Source: Aquimonas voraii | GTDB lineage: Bacteria > Pseudomonadota > Gammaproteobacteria > Xanthomonadales > Xanthomonadaceae | Length of the DNA stretch: 64,000 bases | Assembly: GCF_900101825.1 (NCBI RefSeq) | Contig: NZ_FNAG01000014.1 | Span: 1-64,000, forward strand | Reading direction: 5' to 3' | Part shown: piece by piece, positions 38,213 through 48,156 of the stretch | How positions within the stretch are numbered: the first letter of the stretch is position 1 | Layout: each line of letters opens with the position of its first letter | The notes under the pieces: generated by a model | Told to the model about the DNA's origin: nothing | The model's database searches: none | Seen by the model: the letters and a program-made list of their open reading frames with translations, nothing else | Position numbers and translations under genes: made by a program

Positions 38213-39427
38213 TCAGTGCTGTCTCAGGTGCTGTGCCAACAACTCCTCGAGGCTCAGCGGCCGTCCGATCAGCCAACCCTGCGCATAGCGGCAGCCCAAC
38301 TCGCGCAGCACGGCCAGCTGGCCTTCGGTTTCGACGCCTTCGACCACCACATCCGCGCCCAGGCCATGGGCCATGCTGACGATGGACTCGACGATTTTTC
38401 GCGCGCGCGGGTTGTCGAGCATGCTGCGCGCAAACGCCTGGTCGACCTTGAGCGTGTCGAAGCTCAGCAGGTGCATGTGCTGCAGATTGGAGTAGCCGGT
38501 GCCGAAGTCGTCGAGCGCGACGCGCACGCCTGCCTCGCGCGCCTGCTGCATCATCGCGGCGACCCGGGAATAGTCGAGCTGCCGGCTTTCAGTGATCTCG
38601 ATCTTGATCTGCGAGGGCTGCAGGCCTCGATCGGCAACGCGCTCCAGCAGCTGCGGCAGCAGCGCATCCTCAACCAGCTGCCTCGCCGAAACGTTGATGG
38701 CGACAAAGGGCGGGCGACCGCGAGTTTCGCCGAGGAGGCACAGCGCGTCGAGACTGGCTTCGAGGACGAACTCTCCGACCGGCACGATCAGCGAGGTTTC
38801 CTCGGCGAGCGCGATGAACTCCGCGGGCGAGATCTGGCCGCGCTGTCCATGGTTCCAGCGCACGAGCGCTTCGTAGCCGGCGATCTCGCCTCGCGGAATC
38901 TCAAGCAGCGGCTGGAAGCGCACGTCGAGGCCACCACTTGACAAGGCTTCGCGCAGCTCAGCCTCCAGGCGGATCTTGCCGATGCCATCGGCGGGCTCGC
39001 TCGTGCCCTCGATGTCCGCCTGCTCATGGCCCTGCAGGCTGGCGAGTGTGGCTCGATAGCGACGCAGCTGCCCTTCCAGCAGTGCGCGCACGACGGGGTC
39101 GGTATTGAGCAGGCGCTCGGCGATCTGCTCCGGCGTGATCGGCACCAGCACGCAGGTCTCCAGTGCCGTTGCCGTCGCCGTACGCGGCGAGCGGTCGATC
39201 ACCGCCATTTCGCCAAGCAGCTCACCTGCGCGCACCTCGGCCAGACGGTGCTGGTCGGGCCCGGTGGTGATGGCGAGAACGCCCGTCTCCACGAGATAGG
39301 CGCAATCGGGAGGCTCGCCTTCGCGGAACAGCACCTCACCCGTCTTCAATTCGAGTCTGTGTTGCGCCAAGAGCGGGATCCTGCGGTCGAGGCATTCTGG
39401 GTGCGTTGTGCTTCCGCGAGTTGTCAC
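38213..39427 (-). CDS. Cyclic-nucleotide-binding-EAL phosphodiesterase
   Basis: This 404-residue protein fuses an N-terminal cyclic-nucleotide-binding (CRP-like) domain to an EAL domain. In the first part (about 15-135), ELLGEMAVIDRSPRTATATA is a phosphate-binding cassette, with Arg82 in the usual place; binding of cAMP or another cyclic nucleotide is plausible. The EAL domain (about 155-400) is intact: YEALVRW at Glu186, NVSARQL, EITESRQL, DDFGTGYSNLQ and VVEGVET, so it should hydrolyse c-di-GMP. A link between cyclic-nucleotide and c-di-GMP signalling is inferred from the architecture. It stands alone between the Bat operon and the Ig lipoprotein gene. Confidence 0.94.
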   Translation of the reverse strand: MTTRGSTTHPECLDRRIPLLAQHRLELKTGEVLFREGEPPDCAYLVETGVLAITTGPDQHRLAEVRAGELLGEMAVIDRSPRTATATALETCVLVPITPEQIAERLLNTDPVVRALLEGQLRRYRATLASLQGHEQADIEGTSEPADGIGKIRLEAELREALSSGGLDVRFQPLLEIPRGEIAGYEALVRWNHGQRGQISPAEFIALAEETSLIVPVGEFVLEASLDALCLLGETRGRPPFVAINVSARQLVEDALLPQLLERVADRGLQPSQIKIEITESRQLDYSRVAAMMQQAREAGVRVALDDFGTGYSNLQHMHLLSFDTLKVDQAFARSMLDNPRARKIVESIVSMAHGLGADVVVEGVETEGQLAVLRELGCRYAQGWLIGRPLSLEELLAQHLRQH

Positions 39428-39659
39428 TTCGCGGCGCTTGCGCGTGGGCTGCCGAAAAGTGGGGGTGTTCCCCTTTCGCCATCAGCCCAGTCTAAACATT
39501 GCTTGGGGATACACATGATCCCCTGAACCCGTAAGCAACCCGGTTTATGCCACTGACAGTTGAAATTGCCAGGACGTCGCACCCGCATGGTCGAAACTGC
39601 GCCTGCTTGTCCGCTCGTCTCGCTGTCGTCCTGGTGCTTTGTCAGGCGGCCGTAACGCA
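39428..39659. other. Intergenic region upstream of the CNB-EAL gene
   Basis: About 230 bp separate the CNB-EAL start from the terminator of the Ig lipoprotein gene. No gene is seen. It probably holds the CNB-EAL promoter; no clear boxes were picked out. GGGGATACACATGATCCCC (around 39504-39524) is a small imperfect palindrome and could be an operator or a structured leader. Confidence 0.35.
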
Positions 39660-39690
39660 TCAGGGGGGCCGCTTGCGCGAGCCCCCCTGA
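39660..39690 (-). terminator. Stem-loop terminator after the Ig-like lipoprotein gene
   Basis: TCAGGGGGGC (39660-39669) pairs perfectly with GCCCCCCTGA (39681-39690) around an 11-base loop. It is about 30 bp after the stop codon at 39721 (minus strand). There is no clear run of T, so it is intrinsic-terminator-like rather than proven. Confidence 0.65.
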
Positions 39691-39720
39691 ACGTTCACAT
39701 CCTTGTGGAAACTTGCTCGT

Positions 39721-42705
39721 TTACTGGAACACGACCGTACAAGTGTTCACCGGCTGCAGTGGGCCCGTGCTCGCCTGGAAGCTCGTGCCCGTTGCCGGTT
39801 GCCCCGCACCGTAGGTGCAGCTGCCAGAAAGCAGGGGCCGCGCCCGGGGGCCGTTGGACGGAGTGATCACAAGATCCACAGAGGTGTTGGCGGAGAACTG
39901 AAGCTGGCAGGTTTGCGAGCCCCCGTCCGCCACCGAGCACACAATGCCCGAGCCGGTCACAACGCTTCCGCCCTGGGTCGTCCCGGGAGCCGCCAGCGCA
40001 AGATTGAGCACGTTGGGATCGTTTCCGTTGGCTCCATCGCAGGCCCCCACCGGCGGCGGCGGGCTGAAGCCGGTACCACCGGCGCAGCTGTCCCGGCCTT
40101 TGAAGATGACGGTCGCCGAAGGCTCCCCACCGGGCAGGCTGAACACGCACTCCCACTGGGCGCCGCCGTCAGGCTGATCCATCAGCGAAGCGGTGATCAG
40201 CGCTCGACTGTTGCCGCTGGCATCGGTGATCGTCGGCGGCGTGGTGACGCTGACAGTGGCGGTTTCGCCGCTTCCAGTGCACTCCACATCGATTGCGCGC
40301 CCCGCGACCCCGTTGCCAGCGCCATCAATGAGGCGCAGGTTGACCTGGTATGCGCCGTCACCGATGAAGGCCGTCGGGAAGGCCTGCAGGATCAGGCCAT
40401 CGGCCACGCGAATCTCGACTTCAGCCGGCTCGGCATCGCCCAAGGTGAAGCGCAGCGTGTTGTCGCCATCCTCGGTCATGCCGCTGGTCACCACGCTCAC
40501 CAGGGCACAGCCGTTGGCGCCAGTGGGTGTCGGCAGCGGGCCGCTGTTGCGACCGCCGATGGTGCCGGTGCCGCTGGAGAGCGAGAAGCCGAAGTTCACG
40601 AACGCGCCCTGGATCGGCGAATCCAGAGCATCGCGCAAGCAGACCGTGACATTGGCGGTGGTGTTGCCCGGAATCGCTTCGGGGCTGGCGATGATGGTCA
40701 GCGGCGCGAGACCCGGATAGACATACGCAGCGATGTCGGTCACCAGCTTGCCGGTGGCGCCTGCGGTTGCGGAGCCGCGCGCCCACACGGCCACGCTCTG
40801 ACCGAGGCGGGACACCGGATAGTTCATGCGGACCGTTGCCACGCCTGTGGAATCGGTAAAGCCGGTTGCAGCGATGTTGCCGTGCTGTGCGCGACCGATG
40901 ACGTAGGGCAGCACGTTGCCGTTGTCGACGCTGGTGCCGGTGTCGTCGTTGCGGTTGAAGCGCTGCTGCGTGGTCAGATTGGTCTGGCTATTGACCTGGG
41001 CGACGGTGCGCGCGCTTTCGAGGTCGCGGTTGCCTGAAACCGACTGGCCGAACACCAGCAAGGTGTCGCCGGGACCGGCACCACCGCCCGCAGTCTGGAA
41101 GGCGCCACCCGGAGCCGAGAAGATGAAGCCGTTCTCCTGCGGGTTGCCGTCGCCGCCCGCGATCGCGAAGGCACCGGCGCCCTGGTTCGGGAAGCCCACC
41201 AGCGGGGCGTCGATCAGACCAAACTCGATCGGGGTTCCCGGCAGCACCGGATTGCCCTGGCGATCGGTCGCCAGCGCACTGACGATCAGGCTGTAGGAGC
41301 CATCGGGGCTGACCCGGATCGAGCCGTCCTGGTTGGTTCCGGTAGCCACGCCGTTGGCGATCAGGCCTTCCGAATCCGGGCCGGTGATCTGGATCGAGAA
41401 CAGGCGGCCGTCGGAAATCACGACCGTGCGCTCCGCGGAAACCGGATCCGAGATGCCGTTGTCGACATTGTTGTCGGCGCGATCGGAAGTAACCCGGACC
41501 GTGGTCTGGCCAAGCCGGTTGCCGGTCACGAAGTTGAAGGTGGCGATGCCGTTGGACGTGCGGATGGCGATGTTCTGGCCGCTGACGTTCTGGCCGGCCG
41601 CATTGATGCCGGTGACGCGCTCGTTGGCGGCAGCAGGCGCTTCACCGATGATCTCAACACGGACGTTGTTGAAGGCGGTGTTGCCCGCGGTCGGATCCGG
41701 CACGGGCTGGCCAATTCCGTCGCTGACCTCGGCCTCGAGCACGCCCGAGGTGTTGCCGCCGGAGCCCTGCACGTACAGGCCGCTGAAGGTGGGCGAGAGC
41801 AGGATGTTGGCAGGCAGGGCCGCCGTGTTCGAGACCACGTTGAAGGTCTGGGTCGCCGTCATCACTCGGCCCGTCTCGGGGTCCTGGATGGTCGCGGTCA
41901 GGACGGCGGCGCCAGTGAGGTTGTCGGAGTGCACGAAGACGGTGGCGCGACCGGCGACGATGTTGACCGGGCCCTGGCCCATCAGGGTCAGGAACTCGTT
42001 GTTCTCGATCTCAGGAGTCGAGGGATCGTCCTCGGTCTCGGGGTCATCGAGCGTCGAATAGGCCGCGATGCTCACCGGGTTGATCGACACGCCCAAGCCA
42101 CCCGCTTCACCCTTGGGAATGCTGATGGGCTGGCCGCTGGCGGTGCGCGCCGTGATCGTCAACTCGCTCATGTAGGGCGAGCCGATGAAGGGAGCGACGC
42201 GGAAGAGATTGACCGGCAGCTGGGTCCGGGTAGCGGTGATGGTGATGTTGCCGGTCGCCGCAGGCGCGCTCACCGTCACCGGCAGCGAAGTCGCCACCGC
42301 GGAGGGCTGCCCCGAAGGCTGGGTGGAGAAGGTCAGGGTCGCGCTGCCCTGGTTGGTGCCGGTGACGAAGATGAATTCAGCGCGACCGCCAACGGTGGTC
42401 GCCGTGTTGGAGGAGCCCTGCTGGCCGTTCACCACGCCAAAGATGCCGCCGAGGTTGCTCGGGCTGACCGCGGCAGTAACCACGGTGCCGTCAGCGATCG
42501 GAGTGTTGTTCGAGTTGTTGACGCTCACGCTGACAGCGAGGGTGCCACCAGCCGGCACCGATGACGTCTGGGCGGATGCAGTGATGCGCGCGCTCGAAAT
42601 CGGGCCGAACGAGCCGTCATTACCGCTTCCACCGCCGCCCCCGCAGGCTGTCAGTACCGCCAGCGAGCCAAGCAGCAGGCACTTGAGCAAAAGTGTTGGT
42701 TTCAT
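39721..42705 (-). CDS. Large Ig-like-repeat surface lipoprotein
   Basis: This 994-residue lipoprotein has a signal peptide with lipobox LTAC (Cys at about residue 20), followed by a glycine/serine stretch that leads into several Ig-like (Big-1/invasin-type) beta-sandwich repeats. Repeat signatures include AGGTLAVSVSV, PIADGTVVTAAVS, ATVGGRAEFIFVTG, TATVRMNYPVS and AGNGVAGRAIDVECTG. A C-terminal, cysteine-containing region ends in CTVVFQ. Such proteins sit on the outer membrane or cell surface and mediate adhesion or structural roles. The second ATG (42705) is chosen since GGAGAG then lies seven bases upstream; the ATG at 42708 is only two to four bases away. It lies 69 bp after pilQ, where a metabolic gene such as aroK is more usual in gammaproteobacteria. 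A tie to pilus or surface function is inferred. Confidence 0.88.
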   Translation of the reverse strand: MKPTLLLKCLLLGSLAVLTACGGGGGSGNDGSFGPISSARITASAQTSSVPAGGTLAVSVSVNNSNNTPIADGTVVTAAVSPSNLGGIFGVVNGQQGSSNTATTVGGRAEFIFVTGTNQGSATLTFSTQPSGQPSAVATSLPVTVSAPAATGNITITATRTQLPVNLFRVAPFIGSPYMSELTITARTASGQPISIPKGEAGGLGVSINPVSIAAYSTLDDPETEDDPSTPEIENNEFLTLMGQGPVNIVAGRATVFVHSDNLTGAAVLTATIQDPETGRVMTATQTFNVVSNTAALPANILLSPTFSGLYVQGSGGNTSGVLEAEVSDGIGQPVPDPTAGNTAFNNVRVEIIGEAPAAANERVTGINAAGQNVSGQNIAIRTSNGIATFNFVTGNRLGQTTVRVTSDRADNNVDNGISDPVSAERTVVISDGRLFSIQITGPDSEGLIANGVATGTNQDGSIRVSPDGSYSLIVSALATDRQGNPVLPGTPIEFGLIDAPLVGFPNQGAGAFAIAGGDGNPQENGFIFSAPGGAFQTAGGGAGPGDTLLVFGQSVSGNRDLESARTVAQVNSQTNLTTQQRFNRNDDTGTSVDNGNVLPYVIGRAQHGNIAATGFTDSTGVATVRMNYPVSRLGQSVAVWARGSATAGATGKLVTDIAAYVYPGLAPLTIIASPEAIPGNTTANVTVCLRDALDSPIQGAFVNFGFSLSSGTGTIGGRNSGPLPTPTGANGCALVSVVTSGMTEDGDNTLRFTLGDAEPAEVEIRVADGLILQAFPTAFIGDGAYQVNLRLIDGAGNGVAGRAIDVECTGSGETATVSVTTPPTITDASGNSRALITASLMDQPDGGAQWECVFSLPGGEPSATVIFKGRDSCAGGTGFSPPPPVGACDGANGNDPNVLNLALAAPGTTQGGSVVTGSGIVCSVADGGSQTCQLQFSANTSVDLVITPSNGPRARPLLSGSCTYGAGQPATGTSFQASTGPLQPVNTCTVVFQ

Positions 42706-42774
42706 CATCTCTCTCCAAGAAAGCCGGCAGCAGTCCTTCGCCGACCAGATTGTGAATTGCCTGCTTGCCGTTGA

Positions 42775-45048
42775 TCAGCGCCCACTGCGACCGGAGACCG
42801 CGAGCACCTTGGGCGTCACGAAGATCAACAGTTCTGCCTTTTCGGTGCCATTGCGCTTGGTGCGGAAGAGATTCCCAAGCACCGGCACGTCGCCGAGGAA
42901 GGGCACTTTCCGGAGGTCTTCGCGGCTGTTGAACTCGTAGACACCACCGATAACCACCGTCTGGCCGTTGTCGACCAGCACGGCGGTGTTGATCTCGCGC
43001 TTGGAAATCAGCGGGATGTCGCCGACGGGGCTAGAGGTGAAGCCGGCCAGCTCGTCCTTCTTGACCTTGAGGGTCAGGTAGACGCGGTCATCCTGGGTGA
43101 TGGTCGGCGTGACCAGCAGCTCGAGCACGATTTCCTTGAACTCGGTCGTGATCTGCGCCGCCGTACCGGTGCCAGTGGTGGTGATGTAACCGATCTCGTC
43201 ACCCTGCTTGATGCTGGCCTCGCGCTGGTTGGCAGTGATCACGCGCGGGCTGGAGACGAGTTCGCCGCGGCCCTCCGACTGCAGGGCGGACAGTTCGAGG
43301 TCGACGAGGTAGTCCGCACTCAGGATGGCGAAGCCGATCGAACCGGCGGGGTTCTGCACCGGCAGGTTGACACCCAGTCGGCTGGCGGCCGGCAGGATGT
43401 CGCCACGCTCCGGTCCACGAGCACGCCCTTCGAGCAGCGGCCCGATGGTCAGCGCATCGCCGATGTTGCTGGTCGCATTGCGGCCCGCGTAACGATTGCT
43501 GATGGCGCTGGTGATCAGGGCGTTGTTCGCTGCCTGCGAGCCCGAGGTCGTGATCACTCGTCCGCTACTGCTCTGGTCGGCGCCACTGACGCCGAACTTG
43601 GCGCCGAGCTCCCGGGCGAAGTTCTCGCTGGCGATCACGATGCGCGCCTCGATCAGCACCTGGTCGACCGGACGATCGAGCAGGGCGATCAACTGCTTGA
43701 TTTCCTCAACCTTCGGCGGGATGTCGTTGACCAGAAGGGTGTTGGTGCGCTTGTCGAAGGTCACCGAGCCACGGCCGGAAAGGAAGCCCCTGGCCTCTCC
43801 CCCCTGCTGTTGCTGCTGTTGCCCACCTTGGTTGTTGCCCTTGCTCTGGTCGGTCAGCAGCTTCGCGATCTCTTCGGCGCTGCCGTAGTTGATCGCGATG
43901 TACTCACTGACCAGCTCCGCGCGCTGCTCCTGTTCGATGCGGGCGTCAGCGATCGCCTTCTCGTAGGTGGCGATCTCGGACTGCGGGGCAACCCAGATGA
44001 CGTTGCGATCCTGGCGCTTGTCCAGCGACTTGGCGCGCAGGATCAAGTCGAGTGCCTGATCCCAAGGCACATTGATCAGGCGCAGCGTCATGTTGCCGGT
44101 GACGCTGTCGGCGGCGACGATGTTGAGCCCCGACTCTTCGGCGATCAGCTGCAGCAGGGTGCGGACCGGGATGTCCTGGAAGGTGAAGGTGACGGGACGG
44201 CCGGTGTAGCCGGGTTCCGCCCCCTCTGCCACCACGCCGTCGGCGCTGACCACCTGCTGCACGGGGTCGATCTCGACCACGAATTCGTTGCCGGTCTGGT
44301 AGGCCAACGGCTCGAAACGGCCGTTGATGGCGATGTCGAGCTGGGTGCCGGAGGCGCTGCGACTCAGCTGCACCGACTGCACCGGCGTCGCGAAGTCGGA
44401 GACATCAAGACGCTCGGCCATTTTCTCCGGCAGGAACACGCCCGCCAGATCCACCCGCACGCGCTGACCATCGACCCGCATGTCGGAGGCGGCCCCCTCG
44501 CCCGCGAGGGTGAGGATGATGCGGCCGGTACCCTGCGGCGTACGGCGGAAGTCAATGTTGGCGACTTCGGTCGCATTCACCGTGCGCTTGGCGGGGTCCG
44601 CCGCATAGGCGGTCACCTGTTGAGCCGAAGTGCTGGCCCCACCCACGCTGAGAATCACATTGTTCCCTTCCGTGCGCGTCTGATACGCGCTGGACCGGAA
44701 CAGATCGATCGACACGCGGGTCCGGCCAGCCGCCTCGGCCGTCGAGATCGCACTGGTGGCGCCGATACCCACGGGAATCCGGCGCTGGTCGACCGCGTTC
44801 CGGGTATCCGGGAGATCAACGATGATCCGCGGCGGGTCGTCGGTGGTGAACACCGGCAGTTCGGCCGCAGGCTCGCTCAGGCTGAGGGTGATGTCGACCT
44901 GACCGCCGGGGCCGGCGGAGAAGCTGATGTTCTCCAGGCTGCCGGCGGCGATCGCGTAGTTGCCTGCTCCGAGCAGGGCGGCGAGGGCCGTGAGCCGCAG
45001 CATGCGGACCCGCAGGACGCTGGTGTAGGACTTGGATGTGCGCTTCAT
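42775..45048 (-). CDS. pilQ: Type IV pilus secretin PilQ
   Basis: PilQ forms the outer-membrane channel through which the pilus exits. This 757-residue protein has a signal peptide, one or two N-terminal AMIN domains (about 35-260, with RIIVDLPDTRNAV), an STN/N0 domain (FQDIPVRTLLQLIAEESGLNIVAADSV region), an N1 domain and the secretin domain (about 470-755) with VLVDNGQTVVIGG and VPVLGNLFR. The ATG at 45048, with GGGGA upstream, is preferred to the GTG at 45060. A glutamine-rich spacer lies near 405-415. It is the last gene of the pilMNOPQ operon. The motifs are typical for active secretins. Confidence 0.95.
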   Translation of the reverse strand: MKRTSKSYTSVLRVRMLRLTALAALLGAGNYAIAAGSLENISFSAGPGGQVDITLSLSEPAAELPVFTTDDPPRIIVDLPDTRNAVDQRRIPVGIGATSAISTAEAAGRTRVSIDLFRSSAYQTRTEGNNVILSVGGASTSAQQVTAYAADPAKRTVNATEVANIDFRRTPQGTGRIILTLAGEGAASDMRVDGQRVRVDLAGVFLPEKMAERLDVSDFATPVQSVQLSRSASGTQLDIAINGRFEPLAYQTGNEFVVEIDPVQQVVSADGVVAEGAEPGYTGRPVTFTFQDIPVRTLLQLIAEESGLNIVAADSVTGNMTLRLINVPWDQALDLILRAKSLDKRQDRNVIWVAPQSEIATYEKAIADARIEQEQRAELVSEYIAINYGSAEEIAKLLTDQSKGNNQGGQQQQQQGGEARGFLSGRGSVTFDKRTNTLLVNDIPPKVEEIKQLIALLDRPVDQVLIEARIVIASENFARELGAKFGVSGADQSSSGRVITTSGSQAANNALITSAISNRYAGRNATSNIGDALTIGPLLEGRARGPERGDILPAASRLGVNLPVQNPAGSIGFAILSADYLVDLELSALQSEGRGELVSSPRVITANQREASIKQGDEIGYITTTGTGTAAQITTEFKEIVLELLVTPTITQDDRVYLTLKVKKDELAGFTSSPVGDIPLISKREINTAVLVDNGQTVVIGGVYEFNSREDLRKVPFLGDVPVLGNLFRTKRNGTEKAELLIFVTPKVLAVSGRSGR

Positions 45049-45063
45049 GCGATTCCCCACTGC

Positions 45064-45588
45064 TTATTCGTTGTCGAGCGCGAGACGCGCCGGGCGTTCA
45101 AGCCAGCCACCCGAACCATCGGGAATGAGTTCGACCAGTTCCAGGCCATCCTCACGGATCGCGACGACGCGGCCGTCGCTCTGCCCGAGGTAGTTGCCAA
45201 CGCGCACGCGGTGCACCACGCGCTGCGGATCCATGACCAGGGCCACCTGGGCTTCGCCTTCGCCGATCAGGCCGACCATGTCGAGGCCGTCGAGCGGGAA
45301 GCCCTCCAGAAGTTCCTTGCGACGATTGGGGTCGGGCCGCGGGCCGTCGTTGCGCGTGGCGTCATCGCGCCGCTGGGGCATGGAGAACGGGTCGCGCAGG
45401 TCTTGCGCGGCATACACAAAGGTCTCGAACTGCTTCATGACCGGCAGCGGCTCCAAGGGCGGAGCGGGGCGCTGCTTGACGTCAGCGACGTAGTTCTCGA
45501 GGTCGCGCATGCCGGGATCGCAACCGGCGAGGAGGCCGGCTGCCAGGATCACTGCGACGACGCGCGGGATGGTCGGCGTGCTTCTCAT
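45064..45588 (-). CDS. pilP: Type IV pilus lipoprotein PilP
   Basis: This 174-residue inner-membrane lipoprotein connects the PilMNO complex to PilQ. It has a signal peptide with lipobox LLAGC (Cys23), an unstructured proline-rich linker (about 40-75, YAAQDLRDPFSMPQ is the conserved PilQ-binding turn), and a small beta domain (about 95-170, with GLIGEGEAQVALVMDPQRVVHRVRVGNYLG split across strands). The start overlaps pilO by four bases and pilQ follows. Confidence 0.95.
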   Translation of the reverse strand: MRSTPTIPRVVAVILAAGLLAGCDPGMRDLENYVADVKQRPAPPLEPLPVMKQFETFVYAAQDLRDPFSMPQRRDDATRNDGPRPDPNRRKELLEGFPLDGLDMVGLIGEGEAQVALVMDPQRVVHRVRVGNYLGQSDGRVVAIREDGLELVELIPDGSGGWLERPARLALDNE

Positions 45589-46226
45589 TGCGCGGCCCCC
45601 TGCTGTGCCTGTCCCACCTCGGCCTGCTCCTCTTCATCGAGGTAGCGGTAGGTCTTGACCGTGCCCTCAAGCACCAGCCCACCTGCCGGACCTGCCTTCT
45701 CGTCCCGCGGCTTCAGCGAGATGTCGTGCATGGTCATGATCACCACGCGCGGCAGCGAGGCGACGCCGCTGACGAAATTGCCGAACTGGTGGTAGCTGCC
45801 CACCATCCGCAGCGAGATGGGCTTCTCCGCGTAGAACTCCTTGCGGATCTCCGGCTGCGGCTGGAACAGCTCATTGGTGATGCCCGAAGCCAGCGCGGTC
45901 TGCGAGATGTCGACAATCAGGTCGGGCATCTCGGTGCGGGAGGGCAGCTGCCGCAGCATCTGCTGAAGCATGGCCTCCATCTCAGCGAGTTGCTCTTTGA
46001 GGGGCTCGAGATTGACCGCCTTGGCCTGCTCCTTCTCGAAGTCCTGGCGCAGGGTCATCTCAGTTCGGCGCAGCGCTTCGAGTTGGTCCTGCTGCTTGCT
46101 GACGAACAGGTACCAGCCGAAGAACAGGATCAACACGACCACGATGCCGCAGAAGAAGGCCTTGACCGGCGGCGGCCAGGCACCTGCGTTGTTGAAGTCC
46201 AGATTGTTCAAGTCGAAGTTCTTCAC
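45585..46226 (-). CDS. pilO: Type IV pilus assembly protein PilO
   Basis: This 213-residue protein has one transmembrane helix (about 24-44, AFFCGIVVVLILFFGWYLF) and a periplasmic coiled coil (about 50-90) followed by a ferredoxin-like fold (about 100-200). It pairs with PilN in the alignment subcomplex of the pilus machine. The motif LDFNNAG before the helix is typical. It overlaps pilN by four bases upstream and pilP by four downstream. Confidence 0.95.
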   Translation of the reverse strand: MKNFDLNNLDFNNAGAWPPPVKAFFCGIVVVLILFFGWYLFVSKQQDQLEALRRTEMTLRQDFEKEQAKAVNLEPLKEQLAEMEAMLQQMLRQLPSRTEMPDLIVDISQTALASGITNELFQPQPEIRKEFYAEKPISLRMVGSYHQFGNFVSGVASLPRVVIMTMHDISLKPRDEKAGPAGGLVLEGTVKTYRYLDEEEQAEVGQAQQGAAQ

Positions 46227-46848
46227 GGCTGTCCCCCTGCCGCGGCCTGCGGAGCCACCTCGGCACCGTCTGCGGCTTCGCCTTCGGCGCCTTCCTCGCC
46301 CTCGCCCACCGGCTTGGTGGCGGTTGCGTTCATGCGGAAGAAGTAGGGCATGGCCTTGTCTTCACCCTTGATCTCGATGACCCCGAGGTCGGCTCGGGTC
46401 AGCCATTCCGCAGCTTCGATGTTGCGCATGTACGAGGAGACGCGGGCGTTCGACTGGGTCATGCCTTCGATGGTGAGCTGATCACCGGCCTGCTTGACCG
46501 AACTGAGACGAACGCCATCGGGGATCGTCCTGACCAGGTCGTCGAACAGATGCACCATCTGCGAGCGGTTGGCCTGCAGCTGCTCGATCACCGCCTTGCG
46601 CGCAAGCAGGTCGGACTTCTTCTTCTCGAGGATCTCGATTTCCGCGGTCTTGGCCTTGAGCGCGGTGATCTCCCGGGTCAGGTAGCCGTTGCGCTGCTCC
46701 TGGTTGCTGATCAGGGCATCGAAGTATTTGACCGCGCCGAAGCTGACCGCCACTGCGAGACCTGCGCACAGGCCGAGCAGGGCGAAGAACTCGTTCTGTC
46801 GCTGCTTGCGGCGCTCGGTGCGCCACGGCAATAGGTTGATCTTGGCCA

Positions 46849-46849
<1 letters not shown>
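46223..46849 (-). CDS. pilN: Type IV pilus assembly protein PilN
   Basis: This 208-residue inner-membrane protein begins with MAKINLLPWR, the short cytoplasmic peptide that binds PilM. A transmembrane helix (about 20-42) is followed by a periplasmic coiled coil and a compact domain with DLVRTIPDGVRL. The C-terminus carries a glutamate/alanine-rich tail. It abuts pilM at one base and overlaps pilO by four. Confidence 0.95.
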
Positions 46850-48156
<1,307 letters not shown>

